From Vibrio sp. BS-M-Sm-2 (GTDB lineage: Bacteria > Pseudomonadota > Gammaproteobacteria > Enterobacterales > Vibrionaceae): 64,000 nucleotides of DNA. The position numbers were made by a program, and so were the translations under genes. The notes beneath the pieces are model-generated. The model was not told the origin of the DNA, did not search any database, and was given only the letters and a program-made list of their open reading frames with translations. Below, piece by piece: positions 1 to 8,837 of the stretch; positions within the stretch are counted from its first letter, which is position 1; every line of letters begins with the position of its first letter. The stretch covers positions 2,976,001 through 3,040,000 of the forward strand of contig NZ_CP167894.1 in assembly GCF_041504345.1 (NCBI RefSeq). Direction: 5' to 3'.

Positions 1-56
1 GAACTTGCGACATACGGATTAACAGTCCGCCGTTCTACCAACTGAACTAAAGGGGA
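1..56 (-). tRNA. tRNA-Asn (GUU), 5' part only
   Basis: Read on the minus strand, this begins TCCCCTTTAGTTCAGTTGG and continues into an anticodon arm CGGACTGTTAATCCG with anticodon GTT, which identifies tRNA-Asn. The D-arm and anticodon arm match the enterobacterial tRNA-Asn almost base for base. The variable loop, T-arm and acceptor 3' strand lie off the left edge of the window, so the gene is partial here by the cut, not by decay. Confidence 0.93.
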
Positions 57-76
57 ATTGCTTGTTAGCGACGCGA

Positions 77-105
77 ATTCTAATAAGAGACCTATTTTCT
101 GTCAA
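77..105 (-). promoter_or_regulatory. sigma-70 promoter of tRNA-Asn
   Basis: On the minus strand there is TTGACA, exactly 17 bases, then TAGAAT, ending about 20 bases before the tRNA 5' end. The base run after the -10 (TCGCGTCGCT) is GC-rich, as in stringently controlled stable-RNA promoters. The hexamers are seen directly; growth-rate control is inferred. Confidence 0.8.
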
Positions 106-532
106 CAAAAAATAGCAGAAAAAAATAAGATAAAAAACTTTACTTTCTTGGACGCCTTATCGGATTTAGCTTTGCTTTAGTTATCCACCAAAATTGTGGA
201 TAAGTGTGTGTGCGAAACTTTAACAACAATAATTGAGGTAAATCTGAAAATGCAAAAATTATAGCTAACGTGATGTATTTAAAAGAATAGTACCAAAATA
301 TCACGGTTGTATAACTTTTGTAGATTATAAAGCGAACAGTAAAACAAGAGGTATTTTTAGATTTTTTGGGGAAAAGTAGTGGATTAAAATTCGAGTAATT
401 TAGCTGAGGAAACTTTGCAGGGGCACGGATAATACCAAGTTCTAAAAATAAAAGCTATCACTGATATTCAATCTTAAGGCGCATTTCTCTAGATAATAGT
501 TGCAACGAGATGGCTCATAGAGTGACAATGAC
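106..532. other. AT-rich intergenic region between tRNA-Asn and uvrB
   Basis: About 430 bases without an open reading frame of note. It presumably holds the uvrB promoter; I could not choose a convincing -35/-10 pair and saw no repeat or RNA structure that stands out. Confidence 0.5.
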
Positions 533-548
533 CTGATTAAAAACACAG
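533..548. promoter_or_regulatory. candidate LexA (SOS) box upstream of uvrB
   Basis: CTGATTAAAAACACAG fits the CTG-N10-CAG core of the gammaproteobacterial SOS box (CTGT-N8-ACAG with one mismatch), and the right arm extends to a full ACAGTA. It ends 17 bases before the uvrB start. uvrB is LexA-repressed in E. coli, so SOS control is a reasonable inference. Confidence 0.5.
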
Positions 549-565
549 TATGGAAATGGCAACCT

Positions 566-2596
566 ATGAGCAAACTCTTTGATTTGGTATCGGACTACAG
601 CCCGTCCGGTGACCAGCCGACAGCGATAACCAGATTACTAGATGGATTAGATTCTGGTTTGGCACATCAAACTCTATTAGGGGTAACGGGCTCAGGTAAA
701 ACCTTTACTCTCGCTAATGTCATTTCCCAATCGCAAAGACCTGCCATTCTGTTAGCGCCGAACAAGACGTTGGCTGCTCAGCTTTATGGCGAGATGAAAT
801 CTTTTTTTCCAAATAATGCCGTCGAGTACTTCGTTTCTTACTACGATTACTACCAACCAGAAGCTTACGTTCCGACCACAGACACATTCATCGAGAAAGA
901 TGCGTCTGTGAACGCTCATATTGAACAGATGAGGCTTTCGGCAACCAAGGCCTTACTAGAACGAAAAGATGCCATCATTGTGGCTTCGGTATCTGCTATC
1001 TACGGTCTTGGTGATCCTAAATCTTATTTGAAGATGATGCTTCATTTAAGCCGTGGCGAGGTGATGGATCAGCGAGACATCTTACGCCGCTTGGCTGAGC
1101 TACAATATTCGAGAAATGACGTCGCGTTTGAACGTGGTCAGTTTCGTGTTCGTGGTGAAGTGATTGATATTTTTCCTGCTGAATCTGACCAAGATGCAGT
1201 TCGAATTGAAATGTTCGATGACGAAGTAGATTGCATCAGTATTTTTGATCCCTTGACTGGTGCGGTGAAGCAAAGAGACTTGCCGCGCTTTACCGTTTAT
1301 CCGAAAACTCACTATGTAACGCCAAGAGAGAAAATCCTTGAGGCGATTGAGAATATCAAGGATGAACTGCGCGATCGTGCTCAATACTTAAAAGACAACA
1401 ACAAGCTTTTGGAAGAGCAACGTATTTCTCAGAGAACTCAGTTTGATATCGAGATGATGACGGAGCTTGGTTTCTGCTCTGGTATCGAAAACTATTCACG
1501 ATATTTGAGTGGCCGTGCGGAAGGTGAAGCGCCTCCGACATTATTTGATTACTTACCTGATGATGGTCTGCTGATTATCGATGAGTCACACGTGACTGTG
1601 CCGCAAATAGGCGCTATGTATAAAGGTGACCGCTCTCGTAAAGAAACCTTGGTCGAATTTGGCTTTAGACTGCCTTCAGCGTTAGATAACCGCCCAATGA
1701 AGTTTGAAGAGTTCGAGTCTATAGCTCCACAAACGATTTTTGTGTCGGCAACGCCGGGTAATTACGAGATTGAAAAATCAGATGGCGAGATTGCTGATCA
1801 AGTCGTTCGTCCTACTGGCCTGTTAGACCCGATCATTGAAGTAAGACCCGTCGCGACTCAGGTTGATGACTTGCTGTCTGAGATCAGAATCCGTTCAGTG
1901 AAAGAAGAACGCGTGTTGGTCACAACATTGACTAAGAGAATGGCGGAAGACTTAACCGAATATCTAAGTGAGCACGGCGTTAAAGTGCGTTACTTGCACT
2001 CGGATATTGATACGGTTGAGCGTGTCGAGATCATTCGAGACCTACGTTTGGGCGAGTTCGACGTGTTAGTGGGCATTAACTTACTTCGCGAAGGCTTGGA
2101 TATGCCGGAAGTGTCGCTGGTGGCGATTCTTGATGCAGACAAAGAGGGCTTCTTGCGTTCTGAGCGCTCTCTGATCCAAACCATTGGTCGTGCCGCGCGT
2201 AACCTTGAAGGTAAGGCGATCTTATATGGTGACTCGATTACTAAGTCGATGAGAAAAGCGATTGATGAAACAGATCGTCGTCGTGAGAAACAGCAGGCCT
2301 ACAACCAAGAGCAAGGCATCACGCCGCAAGCGCTGAAACGTAATATCAAAGACATTATGGAGCTGGGTGATATCACCAAGTCGAAACAGCAGCGTCAATC
2401 TAAGCAAGTCCCACTATCTAAAGTGGCTGAGTCTTCAGAAAGTTATGCCGTGCTTACGCCGCAACAGCTTGATAAAGAGATCAGTAAGCTAGAAGCAGCG
2501 ATGTATCAGCATGCTCAGAACCTGGAATTTGAATTAGCGGCACAGAAACGTGATGAAATTGAGCAGCTAAGAGAGCAATTTATTACTAATAGCTAA
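566..2596 (+). CDS. uvrB: UvrABC excinuclease subunit B
   Basis: UvrB is the DNA damage-verification helicase of nucleotide excision repair: it is loaded by UvrA and then recruits UvrC for incision. The 676 residues match E. coli UvrB (673) end to end. Walker A GVTGSGKT is at residues 39-46, the tyrosine-rich beta-hairpin that probes damaged DNA ([10 protein letters not shown]) follows at about 88-97, helicase motifs including DESH and the SATPGNYE block are in place, and a UVR domain that binds UvrC closes the C-terminus. The ATG start gives the conserved beginning [18 protein letters not shown]. The Shine-Dalgarno is weak. A candidate SOS box lies just upstream. The gene is monocistronic, with qrr1 convergent downstream. 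Confidence 0.98.
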   Translation: MSKLFDLVSDYSPSGDQPTAITRLLDGLDSGLAHQTLLGVTGSGKTFTLANVISQSQRPAILLAPNKTLAAQLYGEMKSFFPNNAVEYFVSYYDYYQPEAYVPTTDTFIEKDASVNAHIEQMRLSATKALLERKDAIIVASVSAIYGLGDPKSYLKMMLHLSRGEVMDQRDILRRLAELQYSRNDVAFERGQFRVRGEVIDIFPAESDQDAVRIEMFDDEVDCISIFDPLTGAVKQRDLPRFTVYPKTHYVTPREKILEAIENIKDELRDRAQYLKDNNKLLEEQRISQRTQFDIEMMTELGFCSGIENYSRYLSGRAEGEAPPTLFDYLPDDGLLIIDESHVTVPQIGAMYKGDRSRKETLVEFGFRLPSALDNRPMKFEEFESIAPQTIFVSATPGNYEIEKSDGEIADQVVRPTGLLDPIIEVRPVATQVDDLLSEIRIRSVKEERVLVTTLTKRMAEDLTEYLSEHGVKVRYLHSDIDTVERVEIIRDLRLGEFDVLVGINLLREGLDMPEVSLVAILDADKEGFLRSERSLIQTIGRAARNLEGKAILYGDSITKSMRKAIDETDRRREKQQAYNQEQGITPQALKRNIKDIMELGDITKSKQQRQSKQVPLSKVAESSESYAVLTPQQLDKEISKLEAAMYQHAQNLEFELAAQKRDEIEQLREQFITNS

Positions 2597-2654
2597 TCTC
2601 GCGTTTTACTCAAGAAGTTGATCCCCTCAAGACAAAAGCTGAGAGTGTTTCAGA

Positions 2655-2748
2655 CAAAAAAACAGCCAGTAGTAAATGTTCTACTGGCTTACGTTTGTGA
2701 ACACTCGGTTCACTAACAACGTCAGTTGGCTAGGTGACCCGAAGGTCA
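2655..2748 (-). ncRNA. qrr1: Qrr1 quorum-regulatory small RNA
   Basis: The minus strand carries the invariant Qrr core CTAGCCAACTGACGTTGTTA at about 2713-2732, preceded by a short 5' hairpin (TGACC-TTC-GGGTCA) and followed by a Rho-independent terminator (AGCCAGTAG, 8-base loop, CTACTGGCT, then a T run). Qrr RNAs act with Hfq to repress the LuxR/HapR-type master regulator and activate AphA at low cell density. Position between uvrB and luxO, divergent from luxO, is the known qrr1 locus in Vibrio. The 5' end is set about 12 bases after the sigma-54 -12 element; the 3' end is the T run. Both ends are approximate. Confidence 0.95.
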
Positions 2749-2759
2749 TTTACACTACT

Positions 2760-2774
2760 GCATCGTTCGTGCCA
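2760..2774 (-). promoter_or_regulatory. sigma-54 promoter of qrr1
   Basis: Minus strand TGGCACGAACGATGC has GG and GC dinucleotides separated by exactly 10 bases, the hallmark of RpoN promoters. It sits 12 bases upstream of the inferred qrr1 5' end. Transcription would need phosphorylated LuxO as the activator. Confidence 0.9.
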
Positions 2775-2837
2775 TATAGATAAAACATTGATTGTTTGAA
2801 GTAAGTAAAAAAACACACTACAAATATTGTGGCTAAT

Positions 2838-2850
2838 TTGCATAATGCAA
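2838..2850. promoter_or_regulatory. LuxO binding site (perfect palindrome)
   Basis: TTGCATAATGCAA matches the LuxO consensus TTGCA-W3-TGCAA exactly. It lies 64 bases upstream of the qrr1 -24 element, a normal enhancer distance, and just upstream of a luxO -10 hexamer (TATAAT, 2864-2869). One site could therefore serve both as the qrr1 enhancer and as an operator by which LuxO represses its own gene, an autorepression known in V. harveyi. Confidence 0.85.
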
Positions 2851-2863
2851 AGCGGAATGCGAC

Positions 2864-2869
2864 TATAAT
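2864..2869 (+). promoter_or_regulatory. -10 element of the luxO promoter
   Basis: A perfect TATAAT lies 30 bases before the luxO ATG. There is no good -35 at 16-18 bases; that zone is occupied by the LuxO palindrome, consistent with repression by LuxO. Confidence 0.55.
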
Positions 2870-2898
2870 AAGAAATGCAAAATATAAATGGCTAGGAT

Positions 2899-4287
2899 AT
2901 GCAATCAAAAACGCTAGATAACAAATCGAAGTATTTGTTGATGGTAGAGGATACCGCTTCGGTAGCAGCTTTATATCGCTCGTATCTTACACCGCTCGAA
3001 ATTGATATCAACATTGTCGGCACTGGCCGCGATGCAATCGAGAGTTTGAATCATCGAATCCCAGACCTTATTTTATTAGATCTACGTCTGCCTGATATGA
3101 CGGGTATGGACGTGCTATTTGCTGTAAAACAAAAGTATCCTGAAGTTCCGGTTATCTTCATGACGGCTCATGGCTCTATCGATACTGCGGTAGAAGCGAT
3201 GCGTCATGGTTCTCAAGATTTCCTTATCAAACCGTGTGAAGCAGACCGACTCCGTATTACGGTGAACAATGCGATCCGCAAAGCTACCAAGCTTAAAAAC
3301 AGCTCGGAACACCCGGGAAACCAAAATTACCAAGGCTTCATCGGCAGCAGCCAGACCATGCAGCAGGTTTATCGAACTATCGATTCTGCTGCATCAAGTA
3401 AGGCGAGTATTTTCATTACGGGTGAAAGTGGTACGGGTAAAGAGGTATGTGCAGAAGCTATTCACGCTGCGAGTAAGCGTGGAGATAAGCCGTTTATCGC
3501 GATTAACTGTGCCGCTATCCCTAAAGATCTGATTGAAAGTGAGCTGTTTGGCCATGTGAAAGGTGCCTTTACGGGCGCGGCAACTGATCGCCAAGGGGCT
3601 GCTGAGCTTGCTGATGGCGGAACACTGTTTCTCGATGAACTGTGTGAAATGGACCTTGAACTGCAAACTAAGCTGCTGCGTTTTATCCAAACTGGTACTT
3701 TCCAAAAAGTAGGCTCTTCGAAGATGAAGAGTGTGGACGTTCGTTTTGTTTGTGCGACCAACCGTGACCCTTGGAAAGAAGTACAAGAAGGTCGCTTTAG
3801 AGAAGATTTATATTATCGTTTATACGTGATTCCACTGCACTTGCCACCATTGCGCGAGCGTGGTGAAGATGTTATCGAGATTGCTTACTCGTTACTAGGC
3901 TATATGTCGGTCGAGGAGGGGAAGGCGTTTGTTCGTTTTGCTCAGGAAGTTCTTGATCGCTTTAATCAATATGAGTGGCCTGGGAATGTGCGTCAACTAC
4001 AAAACGTATTACGGAACGTGGTGGTATTGAATAATGGCAAAGAGATTACTCTTAGCATGCTCCCGCCACCATTGAACCAGCCGATTGAAAACAGTCTGCG
4101 CTTGAAAGAGAAGCAGAACGAAGACATCACGGTAAAAGATATTTTCCCATTGTGGATCACTGAGAAGACGGCTATCGAACAGGCCATTAAAGCGTGTGAC
4201 GGTAACATTCCACGAGCAGCAGGTTTCCTAGATGTGAGTCCTTCGACCATATACCGCAAGTTACAAACGTGGAATGCGAAGCAGTAA
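2899..4287 (+). CDS. luxO: LuxO, sigma-54-dependent quorum-sensing response regulator
   Basis: LuxO is the response regulator at the end of the LuxN/LuxPQ/CqsS to LuxU phosphorelay and activates the qrr genes at low cell density. The 462 residues show a receiver domain (phospho-acceptor D61 in [11 protein letters not shown]), an AAA+ sigma-54 interaction domain (Walker A GESGTGKE at 175-182, GAFTGA at 222-227, the loop that contacts sigma-54), and a C-terminal Fis-type helix-turn-helix near 430-460. No domain is missing and the phospho-acceptor aspartate is intact, so the protein looks signal-responsive. The start agrees with the longer V. cholerae-type N-terminus. luxU follows after 24 bases, so the two are probably one transcript. 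Confidence 0.97.
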   Translation: MQSKTLDNKSKYLLMVEDTASVAALYRSYLTPLEIDINIVGTGRDAIESLNHRIPDLILLDLRLPDMTGMDVLFAVKQKYPEVPVIFMTAHGSIDTAVEAMRHGSQDFLIKPCEADRLRITVNNAIRKATKLKNSSEHPGNQNYQGFIGSSQTMQQVYRTIDSAASSKASIFITGESGTGKEVCAEAIHAASKRGDKPFIAINCAAIPKDLIESELFGHVKGAFTGAATDRQGAAELADGGTLFLDELCEMDLELQTKLLRFIQTGTFQKVGSSKMKSVDVRFVCATNRDPWKEVQEGRFREDLYYRLYVIPLHLPPLRERGEDVIEIAYSLLGYMSVEEGKAFVRFAQEVLDRFNQYEWPGNVRQLQNVLRNVVVLNNGKEITLSMLPPPLNQPIENSLRLKEKQNEDITVKDIFPLWITEKTAIEQAIKACDGNIPRAAGFLDVSPSTIYRKLQTWNAKQ

Positions 4288-4311
4288 TCACCAAACAATA
4301 AGAAAATCATA

Positions 4312-4656
4312 ATGACGAAAGTATTAAATCAGCAAAAAGTTGATGAGCTTGCCAGTGAAATAGGGCAAGAGAATGTTCCTGTTTTACTGGAGATCTTTTT
4401 AGGTGAGTTGAAAGGCTACTACGAACACCTAGAGATAAATAAGGAGTCGGATACTTCTAAGTACTTGGCTGATATCAGTCATGCACTTAAGAGCAGCGCC
4501 GCGAGTTTTGGCGCGGACTCTTTGTGTAGTTTTGCGATTTGCTTGGATACGAAAGTGAAGCAAGCGCTGCCTGTCACTGAGGTTGACTTTCAAGATATGC
4601 AGAAACTGCTGTTATCCACCTACCAAGAATACCAGCAGTTGATGGCAGATATCTAA
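4312..4656 (+). CDS. luxU: LuxU histidine phosphotransfer protein
   Basis: This is a single-domain HPt protein (114 residues) that shuttles phosphate from the hybrid sensor kinases to LuxO. The phosphorylatable histidine is H57 in the motif [14 protein letters not shown], with the flanking lysine and small residues typical of HPt four-helix bundles. It lies 24 bases after luxO with a bidirectional terminator downstream, giving a luxOU operon. Size and position match LuxU in other Vibrio. Confidence 0.96.
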   Translation: MTKVLNQQKVDELASEIGQENVPVLLEIFLGELKGYYEHLEINKESDTSKYLADISHALKSSAASFGADSLCSFAICLDTKVKQALPVTEVDFQDMQKLLLSTYQEYQQLMADI

Positions 4657-4680
4657 AGCGGTAGGGTATTACATATATTA

Positions 4681-4705
4681 AAAAAGGAGCATGAGGCTCC
4701 TTTTT
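4681..4705. terminator. bidirectional terminator between luxU and yvcK
   Basis: AAAAAGGAGC, loop ATGAG, GCTCC and a T run; the A run on the left makes it usable from both strands, as suits the convergent luxU and yvcK genes. Confidence 0.85.
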
Positions 4706-4745
4706 GTGTTTGTTGGGGGTTGGCAATCAGATTCAGCTAATCAAG

Positions 4746-5633
4746 TTAAACCAACTGCTCCCTAATCGCTTGTTGGAGTTTTACACGGTCGTGTCGCCAA
4801 TCTCGATTTGGTGAGGCAAGATCAGTGGTCACGCAATTCCATAACCCTTCAAGTTCAGGGTGTGGCACATTGCCTAACACAATGTCTATCTTTCTTGCCT
4901 TACAGGTCCGTTCGCACCATTCCAATTGTTCCTGAAGTGTCATCTTGCCTGCTGGACCATGTTCTGGCGAAAGGTTTTCCACGAAAATAACCTTGGCGTT
5001 CCTGTTTTCAGCAATTGCTTTGCCGATCTCTGGTAATAAGAGCGGAGGCATAACACTGGTTAGAAAGCTTCCAGGCCCAAGAACGATACAGTCTGCTTGT
5101 TCAACGGCTGTTACTGCTTCTCTAGTTGCGGGCACCTCCGGCGATAAGTCCATCATGCGCAGTTTTTCTGTCATGTCATCAACGTTGGTCTCTCCAGTGA
5201 CCCAACGGCCGTCCATTGAAAGAGCGGTCAGGTCTGAAGGGTGCTCAGTCATCGGCACGATATTAACGTCGACCTTAAGCATATTTCGAATTAGGTTAAT
5301 TGCTTCCAATGGACGAACCGAGAGGTTGTCTAACGCAGTGAGCATCAGGTTACCTAGGTTATGACCATCGAGTTCGCCTTGGCCGCGAAAGCGGTATTCA
5401 AACATCATCGAACTGATTGAAGGTTCAGTGATCAATTGGTTGATACAGTTGCGTGTATCTCCCCAAGCGATACCACCTTGGCAGTCTCGAATTCGTCCGG
5501 TTGAACCGCCATTATCCGTTGTTGCAACAATGCCGGTTGCGTTGTTACCAAAGTCTTTTAATGCAGCAAGCATACGACCTAAGCCATGGCCTCCACCGAT
5601 TGCTACGACTTTCTTTGAAGAGTAAATATTCAT
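4746..5633 (-). CDS. yvcK: YvcK/CofD-like family protein (gluconeogenesis factor)
   Basis: The 295 residues belong to the UPF0052/YvcK branch of the CofD-like superfamily, with an N-terminal nucleotide-binding GGGHGLGR loop (residues 13-20) and the TTDNGGSTGRIR motif. In Bacillus YvcK is needed for growth on gluconeogenic carbon sources and for placing cell-wall enzymes, and it binds UDP-sugars; its job in Vibrio is not settled. It sits convergent to luxU and divergent from the moa operon, the usual place in Vibrio. No sign of truncation. Confidence 0.9.
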   Translation of the reverse strand: MNIYSSKKVVAIGGGHGLGRMLAALKDFGNNATGIVATTDNGGSTGRIRDCQGGIAWGDTRNCINQLITEPSISSMMFEYRFRGQGELDGHNLGNLMLTALDNLSVRPLEAINLIRNMLKVDVNIVPMTEHPSDLTALSMDGRWVTGETNVDDMTEKLRMMDLSPEVPATREAVTAVEQADCIVLGPGSFLTSVMPPLLLPEIGKAIAENRNAKVIFVENLSPEHGPAGKMTLQEQLEWCERTCKARKIDIVLGNVPHPELEGLWNCVTTDLASPNRDWRHDRVKLQQAIREQLV

Positions 5634-5819
5634 TTTTTGTTCTTGTTAGATTATTACCTACTATAATTTAGGTTAAATGCTCCTCGCTATATACTCAACA
5701 AGAGTTATTTTGAGCGTTTGATACGTTTTTTTTGCCGATGTGACCCGTTTTTTACCATCAGAGCTAGATTCACGTACAAATATTAAGTATTTTATTACTC
5801 AGCTACTGCACGTGTGAAT

Positions 5820-5968
5820 ATAACGTGCGGTTGCCATAACTCCGAGCTCTCGCATGCTAAGTCGCACAGTGGTATTTGCTGTACCGATACGCATCAAGAG
5901 CCAGTGACATGTTGTCACAAGGGCTTAATTGGAAATGATTATGCCTCCCGTGTTTGGAAAGGTGTTCC
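5820..5968 (+). promoter_or_regulatory. molybdenum cofactor (Moco) riboswitch in the moaA leader
   Basis: The roughly 150-base leader of moaA has the conserved blocks of the moco RNA motif known from E. coli moaA: ACTCCGAGC at 5837-5845 near the 5' side and GCCTCCCGTGTTTGGAAAGG at 5943-5962 near the 3' side, with pairing segments between them (for example GTGCG 5825-5829 with CGCAC 5863-5867, and a TGACA/TGTCA hairpin near 5905-5917). The last block contains the Shine-Dalgarno of moaA, so ligand binding would control translation. The 5' edge is approximate. Confidence 0.85.
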
Positions 5969-6958
5969 GTGGCGCAACAATTCGAAGATAGATTCCATCG
6001 CAAGTTTTATTACTTGCGCTTGTCGGTTACAGACGTCTGTAACTTTAAATGTACTTACTGCTTGCCGGATGGTTATAAACCATCAGGGCAAAAAAACTCG
6101 TCTTTTTTAAGTGTTCCAGAGATCAAACGCGTTGTAAAAGCGTTTGCAGATTGTGGTACCTCAAAGATCCGCATTACAGGTGGAGAGCCGAGTCTGCGTA
6201 AAGACTTTCCTGAAATCATACATACCGTTGCTTCTACTCCAGGCATCGAAAAAGTAGCCACGACAACGAACGGCTATCGCATGGAGAAACAAGTAGGGCA
6301 GTGGCGTGATGCTGGTTTAACCCATATAAACGTGAGCGTGGATAGCTTAGATTCACGTATGTTCCATCAGATCACTGGTGAGAATAAGTTTACCGAGGTT
6401 ATGCGAGGTATTGATAAAGCGTTTGAGGTTGGCTATGAACAAGTCAAAGTCAACGTTGTATTGATGAAAGACCTCAACAGTCAGGAATTACCAGCCTTCC
6501 TTAATTGGATCAAAGACAAACCTATTCAATTACGTTTTATCGAGCTGATGAAAACCGGCGAGATGGACGAGTTGTTTGATAAACACCATGTATCGGGCGT
6601 TGCGATTCGCAATCAGCTTATTGCTAACGGTTGGCTACTAAAAGTCAAAGCCGCTAATGATGGCCCTGCACAAGTGTTTGTCCACCCAGACTACAAGGGT
6701 GAAATTGGTTTGATCATGCCTTACGAGAAAGACTTTTGTGAGAGTTGTAACCGCCTGCGCGTGTCTGCGACAGGTAAACTTCACCTATGTCTGTTTGGCG
6801 ACCACGGTGTTGAACTGAGAGATCTGATTCAAGAAGATCAACAAGAGCAAGAGCTCATTGATCGAATTCAGGCTCAGCTTCAAACCAAGTCCGTTAGCCA
6901 CTTCTTACATGATGGCAACAGCGGCATGACTCCAAACTTGGCGTCAATCGGCGGTTAA
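5969..6958 (+). CDS. moaA: GTP 3',8-cyclase MoaA
   Basis: MoaA is a radical-SAM enzyme that converts GTP to 3',8-cyclo-GTP in the first step of molybdopterin synthesis, working with MoaC. The SAM-cluster cysteines are C24, C28 and C31 in CNFKCTYC. The second cluster is bound by the C-terminal CESCNRLRV...LHLC segment, and the protein ends in the conserved GG tail. I chose GTG at 5969 (MAQQFEDRF, 329 residues), because GGAAAGG lies 6 bases upstream. A TTG at 5954 would give a longer form but falls inside the riboswitch. First gene of moaABCDE. Confidence 0.96.
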   Translation: MAQQFEDRFHRKFYYLRLSVTDVCNFKCTYCLPDGYKPSGQKNSSFLSVPEIKRVVKAFADCGTSKIRITGGEPSLRKDFPEIIHTVASTPGIEKVATTTNGYRMEKQVGQWRDAGLTHINVSVDSLDSRMFHQITGENKFTEVMRGIDKAFEVGYEQVKVNVVLMKDLNSQELPAFLNWIKDKPIQLRFIELMKTGEMDELFDKHHVSGVAIRNQLIANGWLLKVKAANDGPAQVFVHPDYKGEIGLIMPYEKDFCESCNRLRVSATGKLHLCLFGDHGVELRDLIQEDQQEQELIDRIQAQLQTKSVSHFLHDGNSGMTPNLASIGG

Positions 6959-7048
6959 CCCGCTATACACTCTAAAGCATTTTATCGCTCAGCTTCATTA
7001 GGCTGGGCGAATCAGTCTAATAATTGAAAAATTTATATAGGTGAACAA

Positions 7049-7561
7049 ATGGGTCACGCAGAAAGCAAATTCCAAGCAGCAAACATCGCAGTACTAACGG
7101 TTTCAGATACGCGTACAGAAGAAAATGACACGTCAGGTGGTTACCTAGCTGAACATGCTAAAGAAGCGGGTCACAACGTTGTTGATAAGCAAATCGTTAT
7201 CGACGACATGTACAAGATCCGTGCGATCGTATCTAAGTGGATCGCTGATGAAAGTGTACAAGCGATCATGATCACTGGCGGTACGGGCTTCACTTCTCGT
7301 GACAGCACGCCTGAAGCGCTTAAGCCACTATTCGACAAAGAAGTAGAAGGCTTTGGTGAGCTATTCCGTCAAGTATCTTACGAAGAGATCGGTACATCGA
7401 CCATTCAATCTCGTGCGATTGCGGGCTTTGCTAACCACACAGTAATCTTTGCGATGCCAGGCTCTACAGGTGCTTGCCGCACGGGTTGGACTAAGATCAT
7501 CAAGCAACAGATGGATGCTAGCCACCGTCCTTGCAACTTCATGCCACATCTTTCTGTATAA
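7049..7561 (+). CDS. moaB: molybdenum cofactor biosynthesis protein MoaB
   Basis: MoaB is a MogA/MoeA-fold protein (170 residues) of the molybdopterin pathway; in E. coli its exact role is unclear because MogA performs the adenylylation step. The signature TGGTGFTSRDSTPEAL and the later GSTGACR loop mark the molybdopterin-binding fold. It follows moaA after 90 bases, which include an imperfect hairpin (CGCTCAGC/GCTGGGCG near 6987-7010) without a T run, and leads into moaC. Confidence 0.95.
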   Translation: MGHAESKFQAANIAVLTVSDTRTEENDTSGGYLAEHAKEAGHNVVDKQIVIDDMYKIRAIVSKWIADESVQAIMITGGTGFTSRDSTPEALKPLFDKEVEGFGELFRQVSYEEIGTSTIQSRAIAGFANHTVIFAMPGSTGACRTGWTKIIKQQMDASHRPCNFMPHLSV

Positions 7562-7573
7562 GGCGGTTTGAGC

Positions 7574-8053
7574 ATGAGCCAATTTACACACATTAACGCG
7601 TCTGGTGAAGCAAACATGGTCGATGTATCGGCTAAAGCTGAGACAGTACGTGAAGCGAGAGCGGAAGCTTTCGTAAAAATGTCTGCTGAAACACTAGAGC
7701 TGATTGTTTCTGGTAGCCACCATAAAGGTGATGTTTTCGCAACGGCACGTATTGCTGGTATTCAAGCGGCTAAAAAGACGTGGGATCTGATTCCACTGTG
7801 TCACCCTCTACTATTAACCAAAGTAGAAGTGCAGCTTGAAGCTATCGAGTCTGAAAACAAGGTTCGCATCGAATCTGTTTGTAAGCTTGCTGGTAAGACT
7901 GGCGTAGAAATGGAAGCGCTAACGGCTGCTTCTGTTGCTGCGTTAACGATTTACGATATGTGTAAAGCTGTTCAGAAAGACATTGTTATCGAGAATGTAC
8001 GCCTGTTAGAGAAGACGGGTGGTAAATCTGGTCACTTTAAGGTGGAATCATGA
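7574..8053 (+). CDS. moaC: cyclic pyranopterin monophosphate synthase MoaC
   Basis: MoaC rearranges 3',8-cyclo-GTP to cyclic pyranopterin monophosphate. The 159 residues align with E. coli MoaC (161) throughout, including the [19 protein letters not shown] segment, the LIPLCHPL motif and the [12 protein letters not shown] stretch of the active site. ATG at 7574 is preferred to an in-frame TTG at 7568, because AAGGCGG lies at the right distance and the conserved N-terminus MSQFTHIN begins there. The 3' end overlaps moaD by 4 bases (ATGA), which implies coupled translation. Confidence 0.97.
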   Translation: MSQFTHINASGEANMVDVSAKAETVREARAEAFVKMSAETLELIVSGSHHKGDVFATARIAGIQAAKKTWDLIPLCHPLLLTKVEVQLEAIESENKVRIESVCKLAGKTGVEMEALTAASVAALTIYDMCKAVQKDIVIENVRLLEKTGGKSGHFKVES

Positions 8054-8295
8054 TTACAGTTCTTTTCTTTGCTCAAACTCGTGAACTTGTTGGTGTGGAC
8101 AGCGTTGAAGTTGATGCACAGTTCAAGACGATTGAAGCGATTCGCAGCCACCTTGTAGCACAAGAAGGCAAATGGGATATCGCTTTGGAAGAGGGCAAGC
8201 TTCTAGCTGCGCTTAACCAATCAATCGTACCTTTGACGACTGAAGTGAAAGACGGCGACGAAGTGGCTTTCTTCCCACCTGTCACTGGAGGCTAA
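8050..8295 (+). CDS. moaD: molybdopterin synthase sulfur carrier subunit MoaD
   Basis: This 81-residue ubiquitin-fold protein carries a thiocarboxylate on its C-terminal glycine and donates sulfur to the dithiolene of molybdopterin. The sequence ends FFPPVTGG, the required Gly-Gly tail. It overlaps moaC by 4 bases and is followed 2 bases later by its partner moaE. Length matches E. coli MoaD (81). Confidence 0.96.
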   Translation: MITVLFFAQTRELVGVDSVEVDAQFKTIEAIRSHLVAQEGKWDIALEEGKLLAALNQSIVPLTTEVKDGDEVAFFPPVTGG

Positions 8296-8297
8296 GC

Positions 8298-8753
8298 ATG
8301 GATCCAAGAGTATTAGTGACAGCAGAGGATTTCTCTGTAGGCGACGAATACGGCTACTTGGCTCAAGGTACAGCTGCCGGAGCGATTGTGGCGTTCGTAG
8401 GTAAAGTTCGCGACATGAACCTCGGCGATAACGTGATTGGTTTGTCTCTTGAGCACTACCCGGGTATGACAGAAAAGTCGTTGAGCGAGATCTGTGATCA
8501 AGCTGAAGCGCGCTGGCCTATCCAGAAGATGCGAGTGATTCACCGAGTTGGTGACTTAGATATCGGTGACCAGATTGTTTACGTTGGTGTATCAAGTGCG
8601 CACCGAGGTGCTGCCTTTGAAGCTTGTGAGTTTGTTATGGACTTCCTGAAAACCAAAGCGCCGTTTTGGAAAAAAGAACGTACCACCGAGGCGACTCGTT
8701 GGGTCGATTCTCGCGATTCAGATGCAAAAGCAGCAGAGCGCTGGGAGAAGTAA
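8298..8753 (+). CDS. moaE: molybdopterin synthase catalytic subunit MoaE
   Basis: MoaE forms the MoaD2MoaE2 synthase that converts cyclic pyranopterin monophosphate to molybdopterin. The 151 residues carry the family features: FVGKVRDMN near the N-terminus, LSLEHYPGM, HRVGDLDIGD, SSAHRGAAFEAC, and the C-terminal KTKAPFWKKE segment whose lysines act in the active site. It starts 2 bases after moaD, and a strong terminator follows, ending the moa operon. Confidence 0.97.
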   Translation: MDPRVLVTAEDFSVGDEYGYLAQGTAAGAIVAFVGKVRDMNLGDNVIGLSLEHYPGMTEKSLSEICDQAEARWPIQKMRVIHRVGDLDIGDQIVYVGVSSAHRGAAFEACEFVMDFLKTKAPFWKKERTTEATRWVDSRDSDAKAAERWEK

Positions 8754-8810
8754 TTTCTCTTAAAGTGATGTTGCTTCAACATTTACTCATTTATATATGA
8801 GACAGTCAAA

Positions 8811-8837
8811 AGCCGACCACTTAGGTCGGTTTTTTTG
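8811..8837 (+). terminator. terminator of the moa operon
   Basis: AGCCGACC, loop ACTTA, GGTCGGT followed by seven T: a compact, strong Rho-independent terminator 57 bases after moaE. Confidence 0.9.

Noticed and set aside
2597..2700. The qrr1 terminator as a shared terminator for uvrB
   Set aside because: The hairpin has a T run only on the minus strand; on the plus strand it is followed by TACGTTTG, so it would not stop uvrB transcription efficiently.
5954..5968. TTG start for moaA giving five more residues
   Set aside because: This stretch belongs to the conserved 3' block of the Moco riboswitch, and the family N-terminus begins at GTG 5969.
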